From contig NZ_OZ034688.1 of NCBI RefSeq assembly GCF_964026685.1, positions 124,001 through 188,000 of the forward strand: a stretch of DNA of 64,000 nucleotides, read 5' to 3'. The notes beneath the pieces are model-generated. The model made no database searches and was not told the origin of the DNA. It was given only the letters and a program-made list of their open reading frames with translations. Every line of letters begins with the position of its first letter. Position 1 is the stretch's first letter. Below are positions 1-11,052 of the stretch, piece after piece. The stretch is from Candidatus Providencia siddallii. GTDB taxonomy: Bacteria; Pseudomonadota; Gammaproteobacteria; Enterobacterales; Enterobacteriaceae. The translations under genes and the position numbers were made by a program.

Positions 1-684
1 AAATTTAGGAGGATTATTTGTTATACCTAATGCGTCTTGCATTACGATAAGTTGTCCATCGGTTTCACTTCCAGCTCCAATGCCAATTACAGGGATTGAT
101 AATTTTTTTGTAATTATTTTTGCTAAGTGACTTGGTACGCATTCAAGAACAAGTAATTTCATTCCTGCTTTTTCTAATTCAATTGAATCTTTTATTAATT
201 TATCAGCAGTTTTTTGATCACGTCCTTGTATTTTATACCCACTTAATAAATTGATAGCTTGAGGTGTTAACCCAATGTGTCCACAAACAGGAACTGAGCG
301 TTCTGTTAACATTCTTATTGTTTCACATAACCATGCATATCCTTCAATTTTTATTATATTTGCACCTGATTTTATTAATGTAGCTGCATTAGAATATGTT
401 TTTTCGAGTGTAGAAAAGCTCATAAAAGGCATATCTGCAATAATAAAAGAGTTTGGAGCTCCTTTACGAACACAACGAGTATGATAAGCAATTTGGTTTA
501 TAGTAACAGATAAAGTATTTGATTTACCTTGTATAGTCATTCCCAATGAATCACCAACTAGCATTACATTAATACCTTGTTTTGAAAAAAGTTTAGAAAA
601 GCTATAATCATAAGCTGTTATAGCTGCAAATTTATGATTATTTTTCTTAAAAGAAAAAAGATCAGATAAAAAAAATGATTTCAT
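1..684 (-). CDS. panB: 3-methyl-2-oxobutanoate hydroxymethyltransferase, 3' end cut by window
   Basis: First committed step of pantothenate (vitamin B5) synthesis: it transfers a hydroxymethyl group from 5,10-methylene-THF to 2-oxoisovalerate, giving ketopantoate in the cytosol. The 228 codons visible are open from an ATG at 684 to the window edge. Family motifs are clear: [38 protein letters not shown]. About 35 C-terminal residues lie outside. A Shine-Dalgarno-like AAGG precedes the ATG. It follows folK by 33 bp on the same strand, as in enterics, so the two are probably co-transcribed. Vitamin B5 supply to the host is a reasonable role (inference). Confidence 0.96.
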   Translation of the reverse strand, partial: MKSFFLSDLFSFKKNNHKFAAITAYDYSFSKLFSKQGINVMLVGDSLGMTIQGKSNTLSVTINQIAYHTRCVRKGAPNSFIIADMPFMSFSTLEKTYSNAATLIKSGANIIKIEGYAWLCETIRMLTERSVPVCGHIGLTPQAINLLSGYKIQGRDQKTADKLIKDSIELEKAGMKLLVLECVPSHLAKIITKKLSIPVIGIGAGSETDGQLIVMQDALGITNNPPKF

Positions 685-717
685 AATAATAACCTTTTAA
701 TATAAAATTACTTATAA

Positions 718-1218
718 TTAAATGTTTTTAATTGATTTATTCCAAATTGTTAAATCGTTATTAGGAATATACATAAGTCTTTTTGATAATAATTCACCGT
801 CAGGAAATTTTATAGTAGGGTTTATTTCATTAAGTGGATATAACATAAATTCTCGTGTTTTTAACCCGTAATGTGGTATTGTTAATCTATTGGTATTAAT
901 TATTTTATTATCTAGTAACATAATATCAATATCAATAGTTCTTGGGGCCCATTTATCATTTTTACGTATACGACCTAAATTGAATTCAATTTTTTGTATA
1001 TAATCAAGTAATATTTCTGGTTCTAGATTACTTTCAAGTAATATAACCATATTTAAAAAATCTGATTGTTTTATTTTTCCTAATGGTTTAGTTTTATAAA
1101 TAGATGATGTTTTTATTATGCTGCTACTAGGTAATAAATTTAATGCTGTAATAGCTTGTAAAGTTTGTTTTAATGGATCACCCAAATTACTACCAATAGA
1201 AATATAAATATTTTTCAT
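718..1218 (-). CDS. folK: 2-amino-4-hydroxy-6-hydroxymethyldihydropteridine pyrophosphokinase
   Basis: Transfers pyrophosphate from ATP to 6-hydroxymethyl-7,8-dihydropterin in folate synthesis. The product is 166 residues (E. coli about 159). It carries the family signatures YISIGSNLGDP at the N terminus and the catalytic/ATP-binding block WAPRTIDIDIMLLDN around residues 90-104, followed by LTIPHYGLKTREFMLYPL. It lies immediately upstream of panB with a short gap, and downstream of the pcnB remnant, matching the enteric order pcnB-folK-panB. Folate genes folK and folC are both retained in this window. Stop is TAA. Confidence 0.96.
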   Translation of the reverse strand: MKNIYISIGSNLGDPLKQTLQAITALNLLPSSSIIKTSSIYKTKPLGKIKQSDFLNMVILLESNLEPEILLDYIQKIEFNLGRIRKNDKWAPRTIDIDIMLLDNKIINTNRLTIPHYGLKTREFMLYPLNEINPTIKFPDGELLSKRLMYIPNNDLTIWNKSIKNI

Positions 1219-1459
1219 TATATTTTAATATTTTTTGAATGTAATAATATTTTTATTAATATTACTTTTTTTTGATATTGTATTCTTATTGTTTTTTTTA
1301 TTTTTTAAATTGAAATTATTTTTAAGAAATTGATTAATAATTTTTTCAATTATTTTTTTTTATTTTTGTTAAAATATATTGATATTGTATAAAAAAGTTG
1401 TTTAAATAATTCATATTATATAAGCATATTGTATATTATATAACAATTAGTTATTTGAA

Positions 1460-2015
1460 ATAATTTTAATAATTTTTCAAATAATTTAGTTGATAAAATT
1501 TATTTCAAAAGATATTCTAAACGTGGAATAGGTTTAGTAATATTAATTTTAATTTTCATATTAAGTTTATATGTAAAATATATTGATAGTAACATCCTAA
1601 TAAAATCTTTTTGATAACGTGTTTTAGGGTTTTTAATTAATTTTATTCCATCTTTTTTAAATTTTTTAATTCATTTACATATTTATACAAAATGAAATTG
1701 TTTATATTATAATACAAACTATTTATGGTGAAAATTCTTTTTGTTTTAATTTTCTTCAATAGAAGTAAAATATTATAATATAATAAATATATCATTTTAT
1801 ATTTGTAAGAATATGTTTTTATTTTTTTATTTGTTTTTTTAAATGATTATGAAATATTTCAACTTTAATAATTTTATGTTTTCCACATAATGTGGACAAA
1901 ACAAAATTTTTCCAATGATATGATGATTTTTAAATAATTTATAAATTTTTTGTAGTTATATTTATAGCAGGATCAAAATCTTTAGTCTCCATTAAAATTA
2001 AATTGCGAATAATGA
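1460..2015 (-). pseudogene. pcnB: Remnant of poly(A) polymerase I
   Basis: Reading the minus strand in shifting frames recovers pieces collinear with PcnB: IIRNLILMETKDFDP (E. coli VRDLLLGKKPKDFD-like), KLFKNHHIIGK, TINSLYYNINNF, LKKDGIKLIKNPKTRYQ, FIRML, KPIPRLEYLLK, LSTKLFEKLLKLF. A TAA interrupts the reading frame after LEYLLK, and there is a frameshift just after KDFDP-INITTKNL, so reading TGA as Trp does not rescue it. The location between folK and dksA is exactly the ancestral enteric position of pcnB. The N terminus and the C-terminal RNA-binding half are unrecognisable. Boundaries are approximate. The remaining DNA in 1219-2263 shows nothing I can identify. Confidence 0.85.
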
Positions 2016-2171
2016 TACAGCTAAATACATTTTATAATTTTTTTATTTAATTGATATAATATTTTGATGTATTATCAATAATATCATTGTGTGAAATATG
2101 GTAATCAGAATTTTGAATTATTGATATTAATTAATTTTATTTAAAAATTTTTTTTTGAATATTTTTTATTA

Positions 2172-2197
2172 TATATATATTACATGTAATATATATA
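2172..2197. repeat. 26-bp perfect palindrome downstream of dksA
   Basis: A perfect dyad centred on TACATGTA, flanked by alternating AT, lies about 70 bp past the dksA stop. As RNA it would form a 13-bp stem, but it lacks a clear following U run on the dksA strand. It could be a weak 3' end for dksA or chance in AT-rich DNA. Confidence 0.4.
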
Positions 2198-2263
2198 AAA
2201 AATATATATGTAATATTCTTATAAAATAATAATCATAAGAAATAAAATTTGTAATGGTTATTA

Positions 2264-2713
2264 TTAACCAGCTATTTGTTTTTCGCGAATTTCAGCTAAC
2301 GTTTTGCAATCAATACATAAATCAGCTGTTGGTCTAGCTTCTAATCGTCTTATACCAATTTCTATTTTACAAGATTCACAGTAACCGAAATTATGATCTT
2401 CAATTTTTTTTAATGTTTTTTTAATTTTTTTAATTAGTTTTCGTTCTCTATCTCTATTTCTTAATTCTAAATTAAATTCTTCTTCTTGAACTGCTCTATC
2501 AACTGGATCTGGAAAATTAGATGCTTCATCTTGCATATAAATAACAGTTTTATTTACTTCACTTATAAGTTTATTTTTCCATGATTCGAGAATATTTTTA
2601 AAATGTGTTAATTGAGACTCATTCATATATTTTTCACCAATTTTTTCATTATAAGGTTTTACTTTTTCAATTGATAAAAATTTTGTTGATAATTTTTTGT
2701 AATTTTGTTTCAT
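2264..2713 (-). CDS. dksA: RNA polymerase-binding transcription factor DksA
   Basis: DksA binds the RNA polymerase secondary channel and works with ppGpp to adjust rRNA and amino-acid promoters. The product is 149 residues (E. coli 151). The coiled-coil tip DPVDRA with its two acidic residues is intact, followed by [21 protein letters not shown]. The four zinc cysteines are present as YCESC and LCIDC near the C terminus. Retention alongside a truncated but catalytically intact RelA in the next 3 kb suggests a ppGpp/DksA circuit still operates (inference). Neighbours are the decayed pcnB downstream and mtnN upstream. Confidence 0.97.
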   Translation of the reverse strand: MKQNYKKLSTKFLSIEKVKPYNEKIGEKYMNESQLTHFKNILESWKNKLISEVNKTVIYMQDEASNFPDPVDRAVQEEEFNLELRNRDRERKLIKKIKKTLKKIEDHNFGYCESCKIEIGIRRLEARPTADLCIDCKTLAEIREKQIAG

Positions 2714-3235
2714 ATATTTTCCATTTTTAGTGTTAGATTTTTATAAAAAATAATATAATAAAATTTGTGTAATATAAAAATTTTATGAATGTTTTATATA
2801 ATTTTAAAATGTTTTTATTTAATATAAAATTATTTTTTTGTTTAATTTTAAATATATATTGTATTGAAAATATTTATTTAAAATTTTATGTATTGTATTT
2901 ATTTATAAAATTTAACAATAGTATTATATATGTTAATTAAAATAATTAAAATTATTTTTATAAAAAAATTAATATTTTTTATTAAATATTAATAGTTTTT
3001 TAAAAAAAGTTAAGAGTTATTTTAAATTTTAAAAAAAACAATACAGTATTATTTAATAATAAATATTATTTTATAGTTAATAATTATTGTTTTTAAATTG
3101 TATATATAAAATTGATTTAATTTAAAATTAAGTTTATGTGTATTATATTTATTAATTTTTTAATAAAAGTCATTTTAAAATTTAAATGTATAATTTTTAT
3201 AATTTTTTTTTAAAAATTAATATTTTTATTATATA
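2714..3235. other. Gene-free spacer dksA/mtnN
   Basis: About 520 bp, almost entirely A/T, on either strand without an open frame or motif I can match. It holds the upstream region of dksA and the 3' side of mtnN. If TGA is read as Trp in mtnN, codons down to 3197 become coding. No hairpin with long arms was seen. Confidence 0.6.
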
Positions 3236-3982
3236 TCAAAAATATTTTGTATTAAATTTATTTAATATGTTCGTAATTACTAAAGATGATTGTTGAGCTG
3301 AAAAATATAAAAAATCATTAAAATTTTTTTTTGATTTTTCATTTGCAATATCTGAAATAGATCTTATTATTATAAAAGGAATTTTAAATTTATAACAAAC
3401 TTGTCCTATAGCTGCTGCTTCCATTTCAATAGCAATTGTTTTTGGAAAAAGTTTTTTAATTTTATTAAATATTATTTTATCATTTATAAATGAATCCCCT
3501 GTACATATTAAACCGGCAATTGAATTAAATTTTAATAAAGAAATAGAATCCATTGTAATTTTTATTAATTTTTTATTAGCTTTAAATGATGTAGGACATT
3601 GAGCCATTTGACCTATTTTATAACCAAATAATGTAATATCTACATCATGATATTTTACTTCTTTAGAAACTGCTATATCACCAATTTGAAGTTTGTTGTT
3701 TAAACTACATGCTGAACCAATATTAATAATTGCGTCGGGGTTATATTTTTTTATTACTAAAGTAGTAGCTATTGAAACTGCTACTTTTCCTATTCCTGAT
3801 TTAATTAAAATTATGTTAATATCATTAATTTTACCCGTATAAAAAATATATCCAAAATATATTGATATATTGCATTTTTTTATTTGTGTTTTAAGAAAAC
3901 TAATTTCTTGTTCCATAGCTCCTATAATGCCAATATTCTTTATTTTTTTTAAAAAAATTTTTTTTGTTTTTTTTTCTTTCAT
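3236..3982 (-). CDS. mtnN: 5'-methylthioadenosine/S-adenosylhomocysteine nucleosidase
   Basis: Hydrolyses MTA, S-adenosylhomocysteine and 5'-deoxyadenosine, removing by-products of SAM enzymes. The last is made by radical-SAM enzymes such as ThiC and ThiH encoded here. Motifs: IGIIGAMEQEI at the N terminus, KSGIGKV, IINIGSA, TGDSFI, AIEMEAAAIGQV, and the catalytic Asp in RSISDIAN. I start at the ATG at 3982 (248 aa); a TTG at 3994 is possible. Either start leaves about 16 residues before the usual N terminus (E. coli 232 aa). Oddity: it ends in TGA exactly where the family ends; if that TGA is Trp, 13 extra residues follow to a TAA at 3197-3199. Confidence 0.94.
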   Translation of the reverse strand: MKEKKTKKIFLKKIKNIGIIGAMEQEISFLKTQIKKCNISIYFGYIFYTGKINDINIILIKSGIGKVAVSIATTLVIKKYNPDAIINIGSACSLNNKLQIGDIAVSKEVKYHDVDITLFGYKIGQMAQCPTSFKANKKLIKITMDSISLLKFNSIAGLICTGDSFINDKIIFNKIKKLFPKTIAIEMEAAAIGQVCYKFKIPFIIIRSISDIANEKSKKNFNDFLYFSAQQSSLVITNILNKFNTKYF

Positions 3983-4263
3983 ATTTTGTTGCAATTTTCA
4001 TTTTTTATTAAATTAAAGTTTTTTATTATATTATAAAAATAATTATTAATATATTTATATAAAATATATTTTAGTTAAAAAATATAAAAATGATGTTTTT
4101 ATATAATTATTAATTATTTTTAATCTATTATATTATATAAAAAATAAAAATATTTTATTAAGTTTATTTTAATAATTTAAGATATTTATATTTGTATATG
4201 TAAAAATATAAAATTGTATGTTTTTATATAGCTCTATAAATAATTATAGATAGGTATAATATT

Positions 4264-5328
4264 ATGGTTGCAATAAGAAATATACATTTTACATTAATAG
4301 ATAATTTTTCAATAGAAAATTGGATTGATTCTTTAGTGGTTGATAAACCACAATTAAAAAAAAAAATAATAAGTATATGGCGTTATTGTTATGATAAATT
4401 ATCAGATCAAAAACTAAGATATATATTATTATTGCGTAGTATTGAAATAATAGAAATTTTATTAATATTAAATATGGATTTTGTTAGTTTTCAAACAGCG
4501 ATGTTATTACAATTAGTAGTAGTAAAAAAAATAGAAAAACAGGAAATTATCGATATTTTTGGAATATCTGTATATAATTTAATGAAATGTGTACTTGATA
4601 TAAATATATTTTATCAAGTTAATTTAATTAATTATAATAAAATTAATTTTGAAATTAATAAAACATTATCAATTGTAAAAGATACACGTTGTATAATTAT
4701 AAAACTTGCTGAACGTATTGCTTGTTTGCGAGAAATAAAATATGCTATCGAATCCAAGAAAATTTCAATTGCAAAAGAATGTTTTTATTTTTATGCGCCT
4801 TTAGCAAATCGTTTAGGTATAGAACAATTAAAATGGGAATTAGAAGATCTTTGTTTTTGTTATTTATATAAAAAAGAATATAGAAAAATTTCTAAATTTA
4901 TAAACGAACGTCGAATTGATCGTGAAAAATATATTAGTGATTTTATTGTGATAGTTAATAATTATATAACTGAAAGACATATTAAAGCTGAAATTTATGG
5001 AAGACCAAAACATATTTATAGTATATGGCGAAAAATGCAAAAAAAATCGTTAAGTTTTAATAAATTATTTGATTTACTTGCTATTCGCATTATTGTTAAT
5101 TGTTTAAGAGATTGTTATCTAGTATTGGATATTATCCATTCACATTTTTATCATATATATGAACAATTTGATGATTATATTTTAACTCCAAAATCAAATG
5201 GTTATCAATCAATTCATACTGTTGTTTTTGGTCCAAAAGATAGAATTCTAGAAATTCAAATTCGTACTAAAAAAATGCATAAAAATGCTAAATTAGGAAT
5301 TGCTGCTCATTGGAAATATAAAGAATAA
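4264..5328 (+). CDS. relA: (p)ppGpp synthetase, truncated to its N-terminal half
   Basis: RelA makes (p)ppGpp from ATP and GTP/GDP on stalled ribosomes. This product is 354 residues against about 744 in E. coli. It aligns from residue 1 (MVAIRNIH) through the inactive hydrolase-like domain (KLAERIACLREIKYA, APLANRLGIEQLKWELED). It then covers the synthetase domain with its key blocks YGRPKHIYSIWRKMQKK, KLFD, PKSNGYQSIHTVV and LEIQIRTKKMH. It stops at TAA right after AAHWKYKE, which is the end of the catalytic region. The TGS, helical, zinc-finger and ACT/RRM domains that sense the ribosome are gone and no remnant follows. The neighbours pyrG and eno keep the enteric order. Confidence 0.93.
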   Translation: MVAIRNIHFTLIDNFSIENWIDSLVVDKPQLKKKIISIWRYCYDKLSDQKLRYILLLRSIEIIEILLILNMDFVSFQTAMLLQLVVVKKIEKQEIIDIFGISVYNLMKCVLDINIFYQVNLINYNKINFEINKTLSIVKDTRCIIIKLAERIACLREIKYAIESKKISIAKECFYFYAPLANRLGIEQLKWELEDLCFCYLYKKEYRKISKFINERRIDREKYISDFIVIVNNYITERHIKAEIYGRPKHIYSIWRKMQKKSLSFNKLFDLLAIRIIVNCLRDCYLVLDIIHSHFYHIYEQFDDYILTPKSNGYQSIHTVVFGPKDRILEIQIRTKKMHKNAKLGIAAHWKYKE

Positions 5329-7364
<2,036 letters not shown>

Positions 7365-7414
7365 ATAATATGGAAAATTTTTATATATTTTTTATTTGTT
7401 GTAAGGAAAATTAA

Positions 7415-8716
7415 ATGTCTAAAATTATTAAAGTTATTGGTCGTGAAATTATTGATTCTCGTGGAAATCCTACAATAGAAGCTGAAGTACATTTAAAAAA
7501 TGGTTTTATTGGTTTAGCAGCTGTTCCATCTGGAATTTCAATAGGTTCTAAAGAAGCATTGGAACTACGTAATGGAGATAAAATTCGTTTTTTAGGTAAA
7601 GGTGTTTTAAAGGCTGTTAAAATTGTTAATAATCAAATTGCTCATTCTATTTTTGGTAAAAACGCTGAGGATCAAAATTATATTGATAATATATTAATTG
7701 AATTAGATGGAACAGATAATAAATCTAATTTTGGCGCAAATGCAATTTTAGCTGTTTCTTTAGCTAATGCTAAAGCAGCTGCAGCTGCAAAAAATATGCC
7801 TTTATATGAACATATTTCTGATTTGAATGGTACTCATGGTAAATATTCAATGCCGTTACCAATGATAAATGTTATAAATGGTGGTAGACATGCAGATAAT
7901 AATCTTGATATACAAGAATTTATGATTCAACCAGTTTGTGCTTCAAGCATAAAAGAAGCAATTCGTATTGGTTCTGAAATTTTTCAACATTTAGCTAATG
8001 TTTTAAAATCTAAATGTATGAATACATCTGTAGGAGATGAAGGAGGATATGCTCCGAATTTAAAATCTAATATTGATGCGTTTATAGTTATAAAGGAAGC
8101 AGTTGAGAATGCAGGTTATGTTTTAGGTAAAGATATAACTTTAGCTATCGATTGTGCTGCATCTGAGTTATATAATAAAAAAACTGGTAAATATGAATTA
8201 AAAAATGAATATAAAATATTTACTTCACATGAATTTACTCATTATTTAGAAAAATTAACAAAACAATATCCAATAATTTCTATTGAAGATGGTTTAAATG
8301 ATTCTGATTGGGAAGGGTTTGAATATCAAACTAAAGTTCTTGGAAAAAAAATTCAATTAGTTGGTGATGATTTATTTGTGACCAATATAAATAATTTAAA
8401 AAAAGGTATTGAAAAAGGTGTTGCTAATTCTATTTTAATAAAATTTAATCAAATAGGTACATTAACTGAGACGTTATCTACTATAAAAATGGCAAAAAAA
8501 GCTAATTATTCTGTAGTTATTTCTCATCGTTCTGGTGAAACAGAAGATGTAACAATAGCTGATTTAGTTGTAGGAACCTCATCTGGTCAAATAAAAACTG
8601 GTTCTATGAGTAGATCTGACCGCGTTGCTAAGTATAATCAACTTATACGTATTGAAGAAGCTTTAGGTAAAAAAGCTCCATTTAATGGGTTAAAAGAAGT
8701 TAAAAATCAATCATAG
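7415..8716 (+). CDS. eno: Enolase
   Basis: Interconverts 2-phosphoglycerate and phosphoenolpyruvate in glycolysis, and is a structural part of the RNA degradosome in enterics. The product is 433 residues (E. coli 432). A good Shine-Dalgarno GTAAGGA precedes ATG. Catalytic blocks are present: [26 protein letters not shown], the lysine region [14 protein letters not shown], and SHRSGETED. Two oddities: the mobile loop normally PSGASTG reads PSGISIG, and the residue before the catalytic His reads GGRHADNN rather than GGEHADNN. The metal-ligand Ser and the His are kept, so it is probably active. Stop is TAG, one of only two I found in the window. Confidence 0.98.
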   Translation: MSKIIKVIGREIIDSRGNPTIEAEVHLKNGFIGLAAVPSGISIGSKEALELRNGDKIRFLGKGVLKAVKIVNNQIAHSIFGKNAEDQNYIDNILIELDGTDNKSNFGANAILAVSLANAKAAAAAKNMPLYEHISDLNGTHGKYSMPLPMINVINGGRHADNNLDIQEFMIQPVCASSIKEAIRIGSEIFQHLANVLKSKCMNTSVGDEGGYAPNLKSNIDAFIVIKEAVENAGYVLGKDITLAIDCAASELYNKKTGKYELKNEYKIFTSHEFTHYLEKLTKQYPIISIEDGLNDSDWEGFEYQTKVLGKKIQLVGDDLFVTNINNLKKGIEKGVANSILIKFNQIGTLTETLSTIKMAKKANYSVVISHRSGETEDVTIADLVVGTSSGQIKTGSMSRSDRVAKYNQLIRIEEALGKKAPFNGLKEVKNQS

Positions 8717-8800
8717 ATTTATTTTTTTATATATTTAAAGTGTATAATTATGTTTATTTAAAATAAAATTAAGATTAATTAAATTAATATGGTTAATATG

Positions 8801-8851
8801 TATATTTAATAAAAATTTGATATTTAATTTTTATTAAATATATATTTTTTT
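8801..8851 (+). terminator. Probable intrinsic terminator of eno
   Basis: Perfect 17-bp arms (8801-8817 and 8826-8842) enclose an 8-nt loop. Seven T residues follow at 8845-8851 on the plus strand, about 85 bp after the eno stop. The stem is all A-T, so strength is uncertain. Confidence 0.55.
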
Positions 8852-9198
8852 GATAAAAATACACACTGTAATAATTATTTAATTATTAAAAAAATATTTT
8901 ATGTGTTATACAATATATATTATAAATCAAATTAGTTTTTATAAAAATATAAATATTATTTTTTATTTTGTTTAAATAAAAATTAGAGAAATAAATTTGT
9001 TTTATTTTAATAAAAATTATATTTAATTATTTAATTTTTATTAATTTTTTTAAAAAATATTTAATAAAATATTTTAATATTTTAATGTATTAACACAATT
9101 TACATTGTTTATATAGAAAATAATAAATAAAAAATATATTTATATTTTATTTATATAAAAAATATTTTTTTATTTTTATAATTTGTTTTTTATAAAAT

Positions 9199-9234
9199 TT
9201 AATTTTATATTAAACATGTTTAATATAAAATTAA
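9199..9234. repeat. 36-bp perfect palindrome upstream of the SLC13-type gene
   Basis: Perfect dyad centred on AAACATGTTT with 18-bp half sites and no spacer, ending 71 bp before the transporter start. It could be a dimeric repressor site, a cruciform, or a hairpin in the 5' leader. I recognise no known operator consensus. Confidence 0.5.
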
Positions 9235-9305
9235 TATATATATAAAATATCTATAAAATACAATAAAATATAAGAATCATTTATTGCAGTGAGATACTTA
9301 GTAGA

Positions 9306-10691
9306 ATGGACGATTCTGAATCCTTAATATCATCAGTTAGTTTTTCTCGTATAAATAAGCGAAATTTAATTATTTTAGTATTAGATATTATATTTTTGAT
9401 GTTATTTTTAAAGTTGTTACCTTTTGAAAAAAAGGTAAATGCAGGTATTTCTATAATGCTTTTTATTGGTGTACTTTGGTTAACAGAGGCTATTCATGTT
9501 ACAATAACTGCTTTATGTATTCCAATTTTTGCTGTTAGTTTTGGATTAATGAATACAAGTGATGCATTAAAATCATTTGCAAATCCTATTATTTTTTTAT
9601 TTTTTGGTGGTTTTACATTAGCTACTGCTTTACATATTCAAAAATTAGATAAATTAATAGCTAATCGTTTACTATTGGTTGCACGTGGACGATTATCTGT
9701 TGCTGTATTTTTATTATTTGGTATAACAGCAGTACTTTCAATGTGGATTAGTAATGTTGCTACTACTTCAATGATGCTTCCATTAGTACTTGGTATTTTA
9801 TCAAATCTTGATGTTAGTAAAGAACGAAATACATTTATATTTGTTTTATTAGGTATTGCATATAGTGCAAGTATTGGTGGTTTAGGAACTATAGTTGGGA
9901 GTCCACCAAATGCTATTTCTGCTGCAGCAATAGGTTTAGATTTTTTATCATGGATGAAATATGGTGTTCCTATAATGGTAATTTTATTACCTATAATATT
10001 TTTTTTAATGTATATTATATTACGTCCAAATTTAAAATATCGTTTTGAGCAAAAATTAGAACGATTAAAATGGAATAACAAACGTATTATTGCAATGATA
10101 ATTTTTTTGTTGGTTATAATATGTTGGAGTATTAGTAGTTTTATTAGTAATTTATTAGGTGGTATAAAAGATTTAGATACTATTATAGCAATTGTTTCAG
10201 TTGTTTTAATTACTGTTACAGGTGTTGCTAATTGGACACAAATTCAAAAAAACACAGAATGGGGTGTTTTAATGTTGTTTGGTGGAGGCTTAACATTAAA
10301 CGCAGTTTTAATATCTTCTGGCGCAAATAAAATTATGGCTAATTGGATGCAAGTAACGTTTGGTAATAGTCATTGGTTTATAATTATTTTAGCAGTTACT
10401 TCTTTTATTATTATTTTAACAGAATTTACAAGTAATACAGCTAGTGCTGCTTTACTTGTACCAATTTTTTTTACTGTTGCTAAGTCATTGAATATGCCAG
10501 TTGTAACTTTAACAATGATTATTGGTATTGGAGCTTCTTGTGCTTTTATGCTTCCTGTTGCTACACCTCCAAATGCAATAGTTTTTGGTTCTGGTTATAT
10601 AAAACAAATAGAAATGGTTCGTGTTGGTTTTATATTAAATATAGCATGTATTATTGTTATTTCTTTATTTGCTTGGGTTTTTTGGACATAA
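9306..10691 (+). CDS. SLC13/DASS-family anion (dicarboxylate-type) membrane transporter
   Basis: A 461-residue polytopic inner-membrane protein with about 11-12 hydrophobic segments. It carries the two SNT signatures typical of Na+-coupled dicarboxylate/sulfate carriers of the DASS family: SNVATTSMMLPL near residue 150, with IVGSPPNAIS after it, and TSNTASAALLVP near residue 380, with ATPPNAIVFGSG after it. Internal symmetry of the two halves is visible. Substrate cannot be read from sequence; C4-dicarboxylates are the commonest for this family in bacteria. The gene stands alone between long spacers, so it has its own promoter. It has a poor Shine-Dalgarno. One of the few importers in the window, it may bring in host carbon. 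Confidence 0.88.
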   Translation: MDDSESLISSVSFSRINKRNLIILVLDIIFLMLFLKLLPFEKKVNAGISIMLFIGVLWLTEAIHVTITALCIPIFAVSFGLMNTSDALKSFANPIIFLFFGGFTLATALHIQKLDKLIANRLLLVARGRLSVAVFLLFGITAVLSMWISNVATTSMMLPLVLGILSNLDVSKERNTFIFVLLGIAYSASIGGLGTIVGSPPNAISAAAIGLDFLSWMKYGVPIMVILLPIIFFLMYIILRPNLKYRFEQKLERLKWNNKRIIAMIIFLLVIICWSISSFISNLLGGIKDLDTIIAIVSVVLITVTGVANWTQIQKNTEWGVLMLFGGGLTLNAVLISSGANKIMANWMQVTFGNSHWFIIILAVTSFIIILTEFTSNTASAALLVPIFFTVAKSLNMPVVTLTMIIGIGASCAFMLPVATPPNAIVFGSGYIKQIEMVRVGFILNIACIIVISLFAWVFWT

Positions 10692-11052
10692 ATCTATTAT
10701 TTTTTTAAAAAAATATTATTTATATGTATCTTAATTATAATATTTTTAATGTAATTATTTTTATATGTTAAATATATAAAAATATTATGATTATTTATTA
10801 TATTTTTTATAATATTTAATATTAATTTTTAACAAAAAATTTAATATGTAAAATTTATTGAATTTTTTGTATATTTTATAGTACATTAATTTTATTTTTA
10901 AAAAAAATTAAAAAATGTTATTTTTATTACTAATTATAAATAATATGATTATTATCATAATAAAGTAATAAGTTATCAGTAAATTAAGTTATTATTTTTA
11001 ATTAAAATATTAATTTAATTAAAAATAATAAAAATACAAATATAAAATATTT
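10692..11052. other. Spacer transporter/dnaX with 18-bp inverted repeat
   Basis: About 360 bp without coding potential. At 10989-11006 and 11014-11031 lie perfect 18-bp complementary arms with a 7-nt loop, 21 bp upstream of the dnaX ATG. dnaX has no evident Shine-Dalgarno, so this hairpin would sit in or next to its ribosome-binding region. Confidence 0.5.

Larger units (their letters stand above)
8717..9305. other. Gene-free spacer eno/transporter
   Basis: About 590 bp of A/T-rich DNA. It holds a probable terminator for eno at its left end and a 36-bp perfect palindrome near its right end (listed separately). No protein or RNA remnant is recognisable; in enterics this position varies. Confidence 0.6.

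Noticed and set aside
275-484. Plus-strand open frame across panB
   Set aside because: It is antisense to clearly conserved panB codons and has no recognisable product.
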